DNA from: Paraburkholderia fynbosensis
GTDB lineage: Bacteria; Pseudomonadota; Gammaproteobacteria; Burkholderiales; Burkholderiaceae
Length of the DNA stretch: 64,000 nt
Reading direction: 5' to 3'
Assembly (NCBI RefSeq): GCF_902859935.1
Contig: NZ_CADIKI010000013.1
Coordinates: 1 to 64,000 of the forward strand
The notes below the pieces were generated by a model. The model was not told the DNA's origin. It saw only the letters and a list, made by a program, of their open reading frames with translations, and did not search any database. Made by a program: the position numbers and the translations under genes. Below, piece by piece: positions 35,867 to 44,816 of the stretch; the stretch's first letter is position 1; every line of letters begins with the position of its first letter.

Positions 35867-36574
35867 TCAGGCGGCAGCGTCGTGAGGATTGGGCATCGGC
35901 GCGTGTGCCGCTTGCGGCACTTCAATCACGCGTTGCACGAAAATGCCCGGCGTCACGATGTTTTCCGGGTCGAGCGCGCCGAGCGGCACCACTTGCGACA
36001 CCTGCACGATCGCGGTTTTGGCCGCGCTCGCCATGATCGGGCCGAAGTTGCGCGCGGTCTTGCGATAGACCAGGTTGCCCCAGCGGTCGCCCTTATACGC
36101 CTTGATCAGCGCGAAGTCCGCATGCAACGGCGACTCCAGCACGTAATGCTTGCCGTCGATCAGACGGGTTTCCTTGCCTTCGGCGAGCTTGGTGCCGTAA
36201 GCGGTGGGCGTGAAGAAACCGCCGATGCCCGCGCCCGCCGCACGGATGCGTTCCGCGAGGTTGCCTTGCGGCACCAGTTCGAGTTCGATCTCTCCGGCGC
36301 GATACAGCGCGTCGAACACGTACGAGTCGGTCTGGCGCGGGAACGAGCAAATGATCTTGCGCACGCGCTTCGCCTTGAGCAGCGCCGCGAGGCCGATGTC
36401 ACCGTTGCCCGCATTGTTGTTGACGATGGTGAGATCGCGCGCGCCCTGCTCGATGAGCGCATCGATCAGCTCCGACGGCATGCCGGCCGTGCCGAAGCCG
36501 CCGATCATGACGGTCGCGCCGTCGTGGACGTCGGCGACGGCCGATTGAAGTGACTCGAAAATCTTGTTGATCAT
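35867..36574 (-). CDS. pcaI: 3-oxoadipate CoA-transferase subunit A
   Basis: 235 residues of CoA-transferase family I, alpha subunit. Typical segments are VMIGGFGTAGMPSELIDALI, LTIVNNNAGNGDIGLAALL and KIICSFPRQTDSYVFD. It is the partner of PcaJ for activation of 3-oxoadipate to its CoA ester, just before thiolytic cleavage to succinyl-CoA and acetyl-CoA. First gene of the leftward pca cluster, divergent from a LysR regulator across about 450 bases that contain tandem palindromes. Confidence 0.96.
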   Translation of the reverse strand: MINKIFESLQSAVADVHDGATVMIGGFGTAGMPSELIDALIEQGARDLTIVNNNAGNGDIGLAALLKAKRVRKIICSFPRQTDSYVFDALYRAGEIELELVPQGNLAERIRAAGAGIGGFFTPTAYGTKLAEGKETRLIDGKHYVLESPLHADFALIKAYKGDRWGNLVYRKTARNFGPIMASAAKTAIVQVSQVVPLGALDPENIVTPGIFVQRVIEVPQAAHAPMPNPHDAAA

Positions 36575-37030
36575 GTCGAATTTCCTTTTGGGGCGCTGCG
36601 TGCCGCCGAGCTGGCCGCCTTGGAATGGCAGGGCTTGCGGGACGGTCTCCGGGCCAATGCGGGCGGCGGCTCGCCGATAGGACTGCGGGCTGGCGCCTTG
36701 GGTTGATTCACTGTCGATTTGTTCGTTATATGAACATGGATTCGTTTAGCGAACGCTCAGGCGATTATGGTTGTCCTTCGGGCGGCTTGTCAAGGCAGGG
36801 AAATCCCCTTAATCATAGGTTCTTGTCCGCGATATGGGCGGGTTCATTGCACTCGGCGAGGCATCGCACGGGCAAGGCGCAAGCTCACGGTCGCCCCTCG
36901 TCGCGCCGCCGGGCGCAGAGCCAAAAGCAAAATCGCACTATCCTCCAAGGCGATTTTTCAACTACCCTTTATGCCAAAGGCAGATAGCCGCCCGCAAGCG
37001 CCACTCCCAGCACCACACGCCCATAAAAGC
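36575..37030. promoter_or_regulatory. pcaI/LysR divergent control region with tandem palindromes
   Basis: GTTCGTTATATGAAC at 36721-36735 has perfect 4-base arms, and TTCGTTTAGCGAA at 36741-36753 has the arms TTCG/CGAA. The TTCGTT half-sites are repeated 19 bases apart, about two helical turns, as expected for cooperative binding of a LysR- or IclR-type regulator. They lie about 150 bases upstream of pcaI. No clear promoter boxes were identified. Confidence 0.5.
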
Positions 37031-37960
37031 ATGTCCGAGACACATCTGGATTTGAACCTGATCCCCTATCTGGTCGCGATGGAAGACGCCCGCAACGTGA
37101 GCCGCGCCGCCGAGCAACTCGGCGTCAGCCAGCCGCGCGTGAGCACCGCGCTGGGCCGCCTGCGCGAATACTTCGACGACCCGCTGTTCGTGCGCACGTC
37201 CAAAGGCATGGAGCCCACGCCGCGCGCGCTCGCGATCCTGCCCGCCGCGCGCGACGCGCTGCTGCGCATCGAGAAAGGCATGCTCGACGTGCAGGAGTTC
37301 GATCCCGCCACCAGCACCCACACCTTTTCGATCGCGCTGTCCGACGTCGGCGAAATCGTCTTCCTGCCGCGGCTTCTGCAACTGTTCGCCGAACGCGCGC
37401 CGTCCGCGAATCTGCGCTCGGTGACGCTGTCGCCCTCGCAGGTGGAACGCGGGCTCGAATCGGGCGACGTCGATCTCGCGGTCGGCTATTTCCCGGATCT
37501 GGCCGGCAATAACTTCTTTCAGCAACGGCTCTTCACCCACCGGTTCATCTGCCTGATGCGCTCGGGCCATCCGCTTTCGAAAGCGCCGCTCACGCTCGCC
37601 CAATACGTGGCGTCGGGCCATGCGGTCGTACGCGCCGAGGGCCGCAGCCAGGAAGTCCTCGAACAGTACCTGGAGAAGAAGCGCATCAAGCGCCGTGCGG
37701 TGCTCGAAACGCCGCACTTCATGAGCCTGCCGTTCATCCTCGCGCGCAGCGATCTGCTCGCGACGGTGCCGCACGCGATCGGCTTCGCGTATGTGTCCGA
37801 GCATGCGTCGATCACGCTGGTCGAGCCGCCGCTGCCGTTGCCGCGCTTCGATCTGCGCCAGCACTGGCATCGCAAGTTTCATAACGATCCGCGCTTGAGC
37901 TGGCTGCGCGGCGTGGTCGCCGAACTGTTCAACGACGCGATGGACGAGTGGCCGAAGTGA
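37031..37960 (+). CDS. LysR-family transcriptional regulator
   Basis: 309 residues. The N-terminal winged helix-turn-helix is LDLNLIPYLVAMEDARNVSR, then LGVSQPRVSTALGRLREYFD and LFVRTSKGMEPTPRA. The C-terminal co-inducer domain has the usual LysR layout (TFSIALSDVGEIVFLPRLLQ). The start at MSETHLDL matches family length; an ATG 20 codons upstream (36971) is possible. It is divergent from pcaI, so it probably regulates that operon, though the half-site pattern does not tell whether it is a PcaQ-type regulator. Confidence 0.92.
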   Translation: MSETHLDLNLIPYLVAMEDARNVSRAAEQLGVSQPRVSTALGRLREYFDDPLFVRTSKGMEPTPRALAILPAARDALLRIEKGMLDVQEFDPATSTHTFSIALSDVGEIVFLPRLLQLFAERAPSANLRSVTLSPSQVERGLESGDVDLAVGYFPDLAGNNFFQQRLFTHRFICLMRSGHPLSKAPLTLAQYVASGHAVVRAEGRSQEVLEQYLEKKRIKRRAVLETPHFMSLPFILARSDLLATVPHAIGFAYVSEHASITLVEPPLPLPRFDLRQHWHRKFHNDPRLSWLRGVVAELFNDAMDEWPK

Positions 37961-38137
37961 AGCGCTCCCGCAGCAACCGTGCTTAGGGCCTGCTTCGCGG
38001 CAACGGCGGTCGCTGGCGACGCGCCCCGACAGCGAAAGGGACATCGGCACGACTGAACGCGAAACATGGAACAATGGCCGCACTCATTGACCCCGCGCGC
38101 CCGTGAGCGTCGACGCGCGATCCCGGAGGAGCAACGC

Positions 38138-38770
38138 ATGACCAGCAGCAACGAAAACAAGACCCAATCCGCAGTGGAACGCCCGAGCCGCGACGAGGCG
38201 GAAGCCGCCGTGCGCGTGCTGTTGCGCTGGGCCGGCGACGATCCGCAACGCGAAGGCCTGCTCGACACCCCGGCGCGTGTAGTGCGCTCCTATGAGGAGT
38301 TCTACGCGGGCTACCAGGTCGACCCGCGCGAGATCCTTGCCCGCACTTTTTCCGAAGTGGACGGCTACGACGAAATGATCGTGCTGAAAGACATCCGCTT
38401 CGAAAGCTATTGCGAACACCACATGGTGCCGATCATCGGGCGCGCGCACGTCGCGTATCTGCCGCAGCATCGGGTGGTCGGCATCTCGAAGCTGGCGCGC
38501 CTCGTCGATGCGTTCGCGAAGCGGCTGCAGATCCAGGAAAAGATGACGGTGCAGATCGCCGATACGTTGAACGAAGTACTTCAACCGGCGGGCGTCGGCG
38601 TGATCCTCGAAGCCGCGCATCAGTGCATGTCGACGCGCGGTGTGCACAAGGCCGGCGTCACGATGGTCACGTCGCGCATGCTCGGCACGTTTCGCACGGA
38701 CCCGTCGACGCGGCGCGAATTTCTGTCGATCGTCGGCAATCCGGGCGCTGTGGCGATCGCCAATACCTGA
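38138..38770 (+). CDS. folE: GTP cyclohydrolase I
   Basis: 210 residues, type IA enzyme. It converts GTP to 7,8-dihydroneopterin triphosphate for tetrahydrofolate synthesis. Zinc ligands are visible as Cys92 and His95 in FESYCEHHMVP and Cys163 in AAHQCMSTRGVH. GGAGGA at about 38125-38130 fixes the ATG. It is likely monocistronic. The C-terminal half (VTSRMLGTFRTDPSTRREF) is typical of the family. Confidence 0.96.
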   Translation: MTSSNENKTQSAVERPSRDEAEAAVRVLLRWAGDDPQREGLLDTPARVVRSYEEFYAGYQVDPREILARTFSEVDGYDEMIVLKDIRFESYCEHHMVPIIGRAHVAYLPQHRVVGISKLARLVDAFAKRLQIQEKMTVQIADTLNEVLQPAGVGVILEAAHQCMSTRGVHKAGVTMVTSRMLGTFRTDPSTRREFLSIVGNPGAVAIANT

Positions 38771-38809
38771 GCGCGGCGGCGTAGCCGCAACGGCCGAACG
38801 CGTGGCCGC

Positions 38810-39715
38810 TCACGTCGTGCCGCGCGGCCTGCGCCTGCGGCCGAACGTGGCAAGCAGCACCGCGCCCAGCACGCACGCGACGCCTGCCAGTTGCGCCACA
38901 CCCACCGGCTCGCGCAGCACGAGCGCGGCGAACGCCACTGCGCTTACCGGCACGAGCGCGGTCGTCAGTCCGGCTTCCGCGCCGCTGATGCGCGCGGCGC
39001 CCGCATACCAGAGCAAGAAGCCCAGCACGGTCGGCACGAGCGCGTAATAGAGCACGCCGCGCAGCGCGTGCGCATCGACGGGCGCACGCCACGGCGTCTC
39101 GAAGCAGGCCGGCACCAGCGCCACCGCGAGGCCGATCCCGCACATCAGCGCCGACAGTGGCAGCGGCGCGACCGGCGTGCGCAGCTTGCGGTTGAGCAGG
39201 ATAAACAGCGCCTCGCAGACCACCGCCGCGAACACCAGCGCGTTTCCCGTCAGCGAGCCGCCCGCGTGCGGCGCGGCGAGCTCGCCGCCAGGCACGGTAC
39301 ACACCAGCACACCCGCGGTCGCGAGAACGATCGCGCCGAGCAGCGCAGGCGCGGGACGCTCGCCGAGTGCAAGCATCGCGACGCCCGCCGACACAGCGGG
39401 CAAGGTGCCGGCGATCACACCGGCATCGGCGGCCGACGCGAGCCTCATCCCGCTGATGAGCAGCACCGTATAGCCGACGCTGCCCGCGCCGGCCTGCGCG
39501 ATCACGAGCAAGGTATCGCGCCGGTCGAGGCGCGGCCAGCGCACGCCGCGCCAGCGCATGATCAGCACGAACAACGGAAACGCAATCGCGAAGCGCAGCG
39601 CGGTTGCGCTGAACGGCGGCAATCCAGCGGCGATCGCCTTGCTGACCACCACCGTGCTGCCGACGCCGAGCATCGCCAGCGCGCAAAACAGGCATCCCGC
39701 GTAGCGCGAGTTCAT
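38810..39715 (-). CDS. EamA/DMT-family transporter
   Basis: 301 residues forming about ten membrane helices in two repeated EamA halves (YAGCLFCALAMLGVGSTVVV; GNALVFAAVVCEALFILLNR, EAGLTTALVPVSAVAFAALV). Members export metabolites such as amino acids or act as drug/metabolite efflux pumps; the substrate is not predictable. The start was placed at MNSRYAGC, where the first helix begins. It is convergent with folE. Confidence 0.88.
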   Translation of the reverse strand: MNSRYAGCLFCALAMLGVGSTVVVSKAIAAGLPPFSATALRFAIAFPLFVLIMRWRGVRWPRLDRRDTLLVIAQAGAGSVGYTVLLISGMRLASAADAGVIAGTLPAVSAGVAMLALGERPAPALLGAIVLATAGVLVCTVPGGELAAPHAGGSLTGNALVFAAVVCEALFILLNRKLRTPVAPLPLSALMCGIGLAVALVPACFETPWRAPVDAHALRGVLYYALVPTVLGFLLWYAGAARISGAEAGLTTALVPVSAVAFAALVLREPVGVAQLAGVACVLGAVLLATFGRRRRPRGTT

Positions 39716-40051
39716 GGTGTTGTCCTGTCGGTTGAGAAGGTTGCAACGCGCCCAGATTAGGTGGACTGGCGCCCACAGTCTTGAACGAAATTGCAGAGCC
39801 CCCCTGAGCTGACGGGCCCGGCATGCGCCCGTGGCCGATCGCGCTCGAACGATGGCGGCAAGCTCGCGCTCCCCGCGTGCCGCCCCACACAGAGCGTGCC
39901 GGGGCGGAACCGGCAGGCCGCTGCCAACGGCCTTCCGCCACGCAATCCATCGGGTATCCTGAGCGGAGGACGCATCGGGAACAGACTTTGCATCTACGCT
40001 ACGCAGTCCGCGCAGCACGCCGGTCAACCGCATTAATAAGGAGCGCCTCAA
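39716..40051. other. divergent intergenic region
   Basis: 336 bases between the EamA transporter and the DedA-rhodanese gene. No gene or clear promoter was identified. AAGGAG just before 40052 is the ribosome binding site of the DedA gene. Confidence 0.4.
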
Positions 40052-41086
40052 GTGGTAGCCTTTCCGTCTTCGGCGGTGTCAACCTGGGGCGGCGCAGTTG
40101 TATTCCTCAATGTCCTGCTGACACGTCTCGGCGTGCCGATCCCGGCGGTTCCCGTGCTGCTGTTCGCGGGGTCGGCGATCGCTGCCGGCACCCTGTCCTT
40201 CTGGCCGATTCTCGGCGCGGCGGTGTTCGGCGCGGTACTCGGCGATGGCGCCTGGTTCACCGCCGGCCGCCTTTATGGCCGCAAGCTGCTCGCGATGCTC
40301 GGCCGCCTGTCTCCCGCGGTCGATCTCAGAGTCGAGACCGCACGCTCGCTGTTCGAGCGCTTCGGCGTCCCCCTCGTGTCGATCTCGAAGTTCGTTCCGG
40401 GGCTCGGCTTCATCACGCCGCCGCTGATGGGCACGACCGCCGTCGACATCCGCATTTACGCGGTCTGGGATCTGGCCAGCGCGCTCGCCTGGGCGACGTT
40501 CTGGCTGCTCGGCGGCGCTGCCGCGCAACGGGAGCTGCACATGCTGCATGACTTCGTCAAGTCGCGCGGCGGGACGGTCGCGGATATTCTCGTGGGCGCG
40601 GCGCTGATTTTTCTGCTCTACCGTCTCTACCAGCGACGCCGCGAACGGCGCCAGCTCGCGGACGCCACATCGGCACAACGCGCCGCCGGAGGATGGCGCC
40701 GCATCGCGCCGTCGCTCGTGCTCGACGCGCGCCCGGACACGCCCGCGTTCGAGCCGCGCCGCATTCCCGGCGCGCTGGCGCTCGACCCCCACTCGCCCGA
40801 GCAGATCGACGGCGCGCTGCGCGCGCATGACATAGTGATTTACTGCATCTGCCCGGATAGCGCGACCGCCGTCGAGGTCACGCAGCGCATGCGCAGCAAC
40901 GGCTACACGCGGATTCGCGCGCTGCGTGGCGGGCTCGATGCGTGGCAGCGGCGCGGCTTTCCCGTCGAAGCGCTTGCGCCAGCTGACGAACCCGGTATCG
41001 GCAAACGCGCGCCGCCGCCACGCGGCGACGCGCGCGGTGCGATCACGCTGCGCGGGTTTGCGCCGCGCAGTAGTGCGGGGACGTGA
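40052..41086 (+). CDS. DedA-family membrane protein fused to C-terminal rhodanese domain
   Basis: 344 residues. Residues 1 to about 190 are a DedA/SNARE-associated membrane protein with the family motif VSISKFVPGLGFITPPLMG near 109 and several helices (AVLGDGAWFTAGRLYGRKLL). DedA proteins are thought to move lipids such as undecaprenyl phosphate. After a basic linker, residues about 215-315 form a rhodanese-like domain with the cysteine loop IVIYCICPDSATA (Cys265, Cys267) and a C-terminal RALRGGLDAWQRRGFPV. The start is GTG, preceded by AAGGAG. Cytoplasmic rhodanese domains on DedA proteins recur in Burkholderiales; their role is unknown. Confidence 0.88.
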   Translation: MVAFPSSAVSTWGGAVVFLNVLLTRLGVPIPAVPVLLFAGSAIAAGTLSFWPILGAAVFGAVLGDGAWFTAGRLYGRKLLAMLGRLSPAVDLRVETARSLFERFGVPLVSISKFVPGLGFITPPLMGTTAVDIRIYAVWDLASALAWATFWLLGGAAAQRELHMLHDFVKSRGGTVADILVGAALIFLLYRLYQRRRERRQLADATSAQRAAGGWRRIAPSLVLDARPDTPAFEPRRIPGALALDPHSPEQIDGALRAHDIVIYCICPDSATAVEVTQRMRSNGYTRIRALRGGLDAWQRRGFPVEALAPADEPGIGKRAPPPRGDARGAITLRGFAPRSSAGT

Positions 41087-41141
41087 AGGGCATGCAACGG
41101 TAAGCGGCGCCTCCAGCCACGTGCCCCAAGCCCTGCCTCTC

Positions 41142-42716
41142 TCAAGCCGACGGGTCGTGCGCCATCGAAGGCGCCATTCCCTGCCCCGAACTGACCCGGT
41201 TGCGCCCGCCCGCTTTGGCTGCGTAAAGCTGCCGGTCGGCGGCCGCCAGCAGATCGAGCGCGCGCTCGCCCGCCGCGGGCACGCCGGTCGCGCAGCCGAC
41301 ACTCACGGTCACCGTGACCCCTTCGCCATGGCTTTGCACGACATGCCGGCCCTGCACCTTGCGGCGGATTTTCTCGGCAACGCTCAGCGCCCCTTCGGCC
41401 GACGTCTCCGGCAACACCACCGCGAACTCCTCGCCGCCGTAGCGCACCACCACGTCGACCGAGCGCCGCACCACCGCCGAGATGCATTCGGCCACCGTGG
41501 TCAACGCTTCGTCGCCGCTTGCGTGACCGTACGCGTCGTTGAAGTGCTTGAAGTGATCGATGTCGATGAACAGCACCGACAACGGCTGCCCGCTGCGCCG
41601 CGCACGCCGCCATTCTTCGTCGAGCCGGTTATCGAGCACGCGGCGATTGCCGAGCCCGGTCAGTGGATCGGTCGCGGCGAGGCGCATCAGCGCGGCCTGC
41701 GCGCGCAGCTTGTCGCGCAACGCGAACGCCAGCAGCCACGAGACCATCACGACCACCGCGCCGAATGTCAGCGTCAGCACGCCGGCGATACGGCTGCGAT
41801 GCCACCACGGTTCGAGCACTTCATCGACGGCGGGCGCCACCGCCGCGATCAGCGGCGTGCCCGGCACGCGAGCGTAGGTGTACATGCGCCGCACGCCGTC
41901 CATCGCCGACACCGCCTCGTACGTACCGGCATCGCGCGCGGACATCAGTTCGAACGTCGGCGACTTCGCTATGCTCGAGCCGATATCACGCGCGGAAAAC
42001 GGCTTGCGCGCGAGCAAAGTGCCGTCGTCCATCACGACGAACACCGAGCCCAGTTTGCCGGTGTCGATGCGGTCCAGCAGATGCTGGAAATACTCGATGC
42101 GAATAGCCAGCAGCGCGACGCCGGCAAATGCGCCGTCGGCGCCGTCGATGCGCCGCGTGAGACCGATCGACAGTTTCCCGTCGCGCAGACGCGAATGGAA
42201 CGGGTGCGAGAAATACAGGCCGACGCTCCGGCTGCGCTGATGCGCCAGGAAATAGTCGCGATCGGCGAAGCGAACGGCGGCATGGACGTCGTCGTTCTGC
42301 GACGCGAGCACCTCGCCGTTGGGGCCGATCACATAGGCGCCGCCGAGATACGCCGCGGTGGTCGCGCGGTCGAACAGCACCTCGCGGCGGACCTCGGGGG
42401 GAAGCGCTAGCGCGGCCTCGTCGCGGGCGCCGTCCACTATCGACTGCAGCGACAAATCGTAGATTTCGACATTGCGTTCGAGGTCGCTGGAAATGATCGA
42501 AACGAGGTTCTGCGACGTTTGGCGCGCATGATCGAGCGCATCGGCGCGGCCCATGCCGAGCGTGAGCAGGGTCAAGCCCGCCATCGCCAGCGCGACCAGC
42601 GTTCCGGTCATCCCGGCGACCAGCGGATGGTTGCCCACATACCGCGTCACGCCGGCTCCGGCCGCGCGCAGTGTCTTGCGCAGCCGACGGCGCAGCGAAA
42701 GCGTTTGACGTGCCAC
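41142..42716 (-). CDS. membrane-anchored diguanylate cyclase (dCACHE-GGDEF)
   Basis: 524 residues. An N-terminal helix (near residues 32-57) and a second helix (about 320-345) flank a periplasmic sensor region resembling a double CACHE domain. The C-terminal GGDEF domain contains GGEEF at 427-431 and the upstream RSVD at 418-421, which fits the RxxD inhibitory I-site. It should make c-di-GMP in response to an extracytoplasmic ligand and be feedback-inhibited. GTG at 42716 with GGAGG at the right distance was chosen over a GTG 11 codons upstream. Confidence 0.93.
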   Translation of the reverse strand: MARQTLSLRRRLRKTLRAAGAGVTRYVGNHPLVAGMTGTLVALAMAGLTLLTLGMGRADALDHARQTSQNLVSIISSDLERNVEIYDLSLQSIVDGARDEAALALPPEVRREVLFDRATTAAYLGGAYVIGPNGEVLASQNDDVHAAVRFADRDYFLAHQRSRSVGLYFSHPFHSRLRDGKLSIGLTRRIDGADGAFAGVALLAIRIEYFQHLLDRIDTGKLGSVFVVMDDGTLLARKPFSARDIGSSIAKSPTFELMSARDAGTYEAVSAMDGVRRMYTYARVPGTPLIAAVAPAVDEVLEPWWHRSRIAGVLTLTFGAVVVMVSWLLAFALRDKLRAQAALMRLAATDPLTGLGNRRVLDNRLDEEWRRARRSGQPLSVLFIDIDHFKHFNDAYGHASGDEALTTVAECISAVVRRSVDVVVRYGGEEFAVVLPETSAEGALSVAEKIRRKVQGRHVVQSHGEGVTVTVSVGCATGVPAAGERALDLLAAADRQLYAAKAGGRNRVSSGQGMAPSMAHDPSA

Positions 42717-42842
42717 GTGCGCAGCGCCTCCTTGACAGGTGATCCGCACGGCCCGGCGCGTGCGGACGCTCCGCCATGTCGTTATGTAAGCCGCCAGACG
42801 CGCAGCGACGTCGTCCGGCTCTTGAGCCCGTTCGTCAGTCCG

Positions 42843-43724
42843 TCACCGCTTGCGCAGCAGAGCCGCCGCCGTGCGCATGCGACGTTTGCGCTCTTTTCCG
42901 AGCCAATCGAGCGTCACTCCAGCATCGCCGGACCCGGCGAGCGATGCGGCATGCTCACGCAGCAAGCCCTCGCTGGCGACGACATCGTTCAGCGCACCGA
43001 AGCGTTTTTGAATCCGCTTGACACGCCTGGCGGTGCTTTTACAACTGCCCTTCAGAACCGGTTCGAAAAAATCGAGCAGATAGCGCAGTTTTTTGCCCGC
43101 CTTCCTCACGTCGTGGAACGCGGTGTAATCCGAACGCCTGGCACGGTTCGCGCGTTTCATGCGTTTCTTCAACGAGCGCTTTGCGGCGTCCACGCGCCGT
43201 GCGGCGAACTTGCGCAACGGCATGCGCTCGTGCGCGGTGTTCAATTCTTTGGACGCACCGGCCAGCGCTTCGCGCAGCAGATGTTTGACGTCAGCGTTCG
43301 ATAGCGTTTCGCGGCTGACCGCCAATGCGCTGCCACGCGCTTCCTGGAGCTTGGGCGTGATGTCGTGTGCGCCGCTGTCCTCCTGCGACAGCAATTCGAT
43401 CAGGATGTCCCAGTCGCGCGTCTTGCCAGCCGCCGTGGCGAGATATTTGAACAGCGCCCGCTGACGGATGCTCTCGTCCTTCTCGAGCAAAGGCGCGAAA
43501 GCCCACCACAAGGAGCGCAGGCGCCGCAGCGAAACGCGCAGTTTGTGTAGGGCTTCGGGCGACGCGTCCACGCGCACCGCGCTCGCGAATTCGACCGCAT
43601 GACCGACGAGCGGCGCCGCATACGAGGTGAACGCCGCTTGCGCCGAGGGCGCTGTGCCGGCCGGATTGGCGGGCCGATCGCCGGTGGCGGATTGTTTGTC
43701 CATCTTCCCGCTGTCTCGCTTCAT
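42843..43724 (-). CDS. CHAD-domain protein
   Basis: 293 residues of the CHAD family, all-helical proteins reported to bind polyphosphate through conserved basic residues. Two repeated His/Arg/Lys-rich helices are visible: ALHKLRVSLRRLRS near residue 58 and FHDVRKAGKKLRYLLDFF near 205. The protein is strongly basic overall. AGGAG precedes the ATG at 43724. It lies close to a PiT transporter and a PPK2 kinase, which fits a polyphosphate role. Confidence 0.9.
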   Translation of the reverse strand: MKRDSGKMDKQSATGDRPANPAGTAPSAQAAFTSYAAPLVGHAVEFASAVRVDASPEALHKLRVSLRRLRSLWWAFAPLLEKDESIRQRALFKYLATAAGKTRDWDILIELLSQEDSGAHDITPKLQEARGSALAVSRETLSNADVKHLLREALAGASKELNTAHERMPLRKFAARRVDAAKRSLKKRMKRANRARRSDYTAFHDVRKAGKKLRYLLDFFEPVLKGSCKSTARRVKRIQKRFGALNDVVASEGLLREHAASLAGSGDAGVTLDWLGKERKRRMRTAAALLRKR

Positions 43725-43973
43725 CGATACTCCTTGAACCGGCTTTATTGGGGACGTCACTGGCAGCGTAGCAAAAATAGTTCCTAGTGGGCACCCGGCG
43801 TTTTCTCTGCAGAGCGTGCGGCGGGCAAGCCGCGTACCGCGTTGCCCCGCGCCGCGGCAGCCGCACTTTGGCGCAATCGATGGCGTGCCGGGACGTGAGC
43901 CACTATCCTGAACATGCGGGGCCGCGATTCCTGCCTCACAGTGAGCGGACACGTTTTCGCGTCAGGAGGATGT

Positions 43974-44567
43974 ATGCGAGTACTTATCGTCGGTGCAACG
44001 GGTCTGCTCGGCGGCGAAGTCGTGAAGCTGCTCTCGCCCGAACACGAGATCGTCACCGCCAGCCGCAAGGGTTCCGATCTGCACGTGGATCTGTCGGACA
44101 CGGCAACGATCGAGTCGATGTACCGTGAGGCCGGCACGCTCGACGCCGTGATCTGCGCCGCGGGCTCGGCCAAATTCGCGCCGCTCGCGTCGCTCTCCGA
44201 CGGCGACTTCTCGTTTAGTCTTGCCAACAAACTGATGGGGCAGATCAATCTGGTGCGTTGCGGCGCTGCTCACGTGTCGCAAGGCGGTTGCTTCACGCTG
44301 ACAAGCGGCGTGCTCGCGCAACAGCCGATGGAAGGCAGCGCGGCCGTGAGCGTCGTCAATGCGGGCGTGGAAGCGTTCGTGCGTGCCGCGGCGCTCGAAT
44401 TGCGCGGCAAGGCCCGCGTCAATGCGGTGAGCCCTGGCTGGGTCGCCGAAACGCTTGAATCGATGGGCCGCGATCCGTCGCAAGGCGTGCCCGCCGCGAT
44501 GGTCGCGCAAGCGTACAAACGCACGCTAGGGGGCAGTGCGAGCGGGGAGATCATCGCGGCTTCGTAG
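43974..44567 (+). CDS. short-chain dehydrogenase-like protein without the Tyr-Lys pair
   Basis: 197 residues, shorter than most SDRs. The N-terminal GATGLLGGEVV is a Rossmann nucleotide-binding motif and the DLS motif lies at about residue 40, but the catalytic YxxxK region reads VSVVNAGVEAF, so the Tyr and Lys of the classical active site are replaced. AGGAGG precedes the ATG. It may be a binding protein or use a different mechanism. A related start (MKKIVVIGAAGTLGRAV) appears at the right edge of the window. Confidence 0.82.
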   Translation: MRVLIVGATGLLGGEVVKLLSPEHEIVTASRKGSDLHVDLSDTATIESMYREAGTLDAVICAAGSAKFAPLASLSDGDFSFSLANKLMGQINLVRCGAAHVSQGGCFTLTSGVLAQQPMEGSAAVSVVNAGVEAFVRAAALELRGKARVNAVSPGWVAETLESMGRDPSQGVPAAMVAQAYKRTLGGSASGEIIAAS

Positions 44568-44816
44568 TCGCGTTGCGCCTTCACTTGCAACCGCTCCTCG
44601 CCACGGCTTCGCAAAGCTGAAACCCGCTAGCGCTTTTCCGATATCCAATCATCGCTATCCGCCATCCGGCAGGCGCTCAGCCCATATCGCACGCGGCCTG
44701 AACCCGCGCCATTGCCCGCGCTGACGCCTGCGCCGGGCCGCCACGTCCCTGTCATCATTACGACACACAGCCCCCGCAGCATCGGAAGTTCCGCGACAAA
44801 CTTCAGGGCTTACGTC

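Noticed and set aside
36625..36987. 120-codon frame upstream of the LysR gene
   Set aside because: It covers the palindromes and control region, lacks a ribosome binding site and has an atypical composition.
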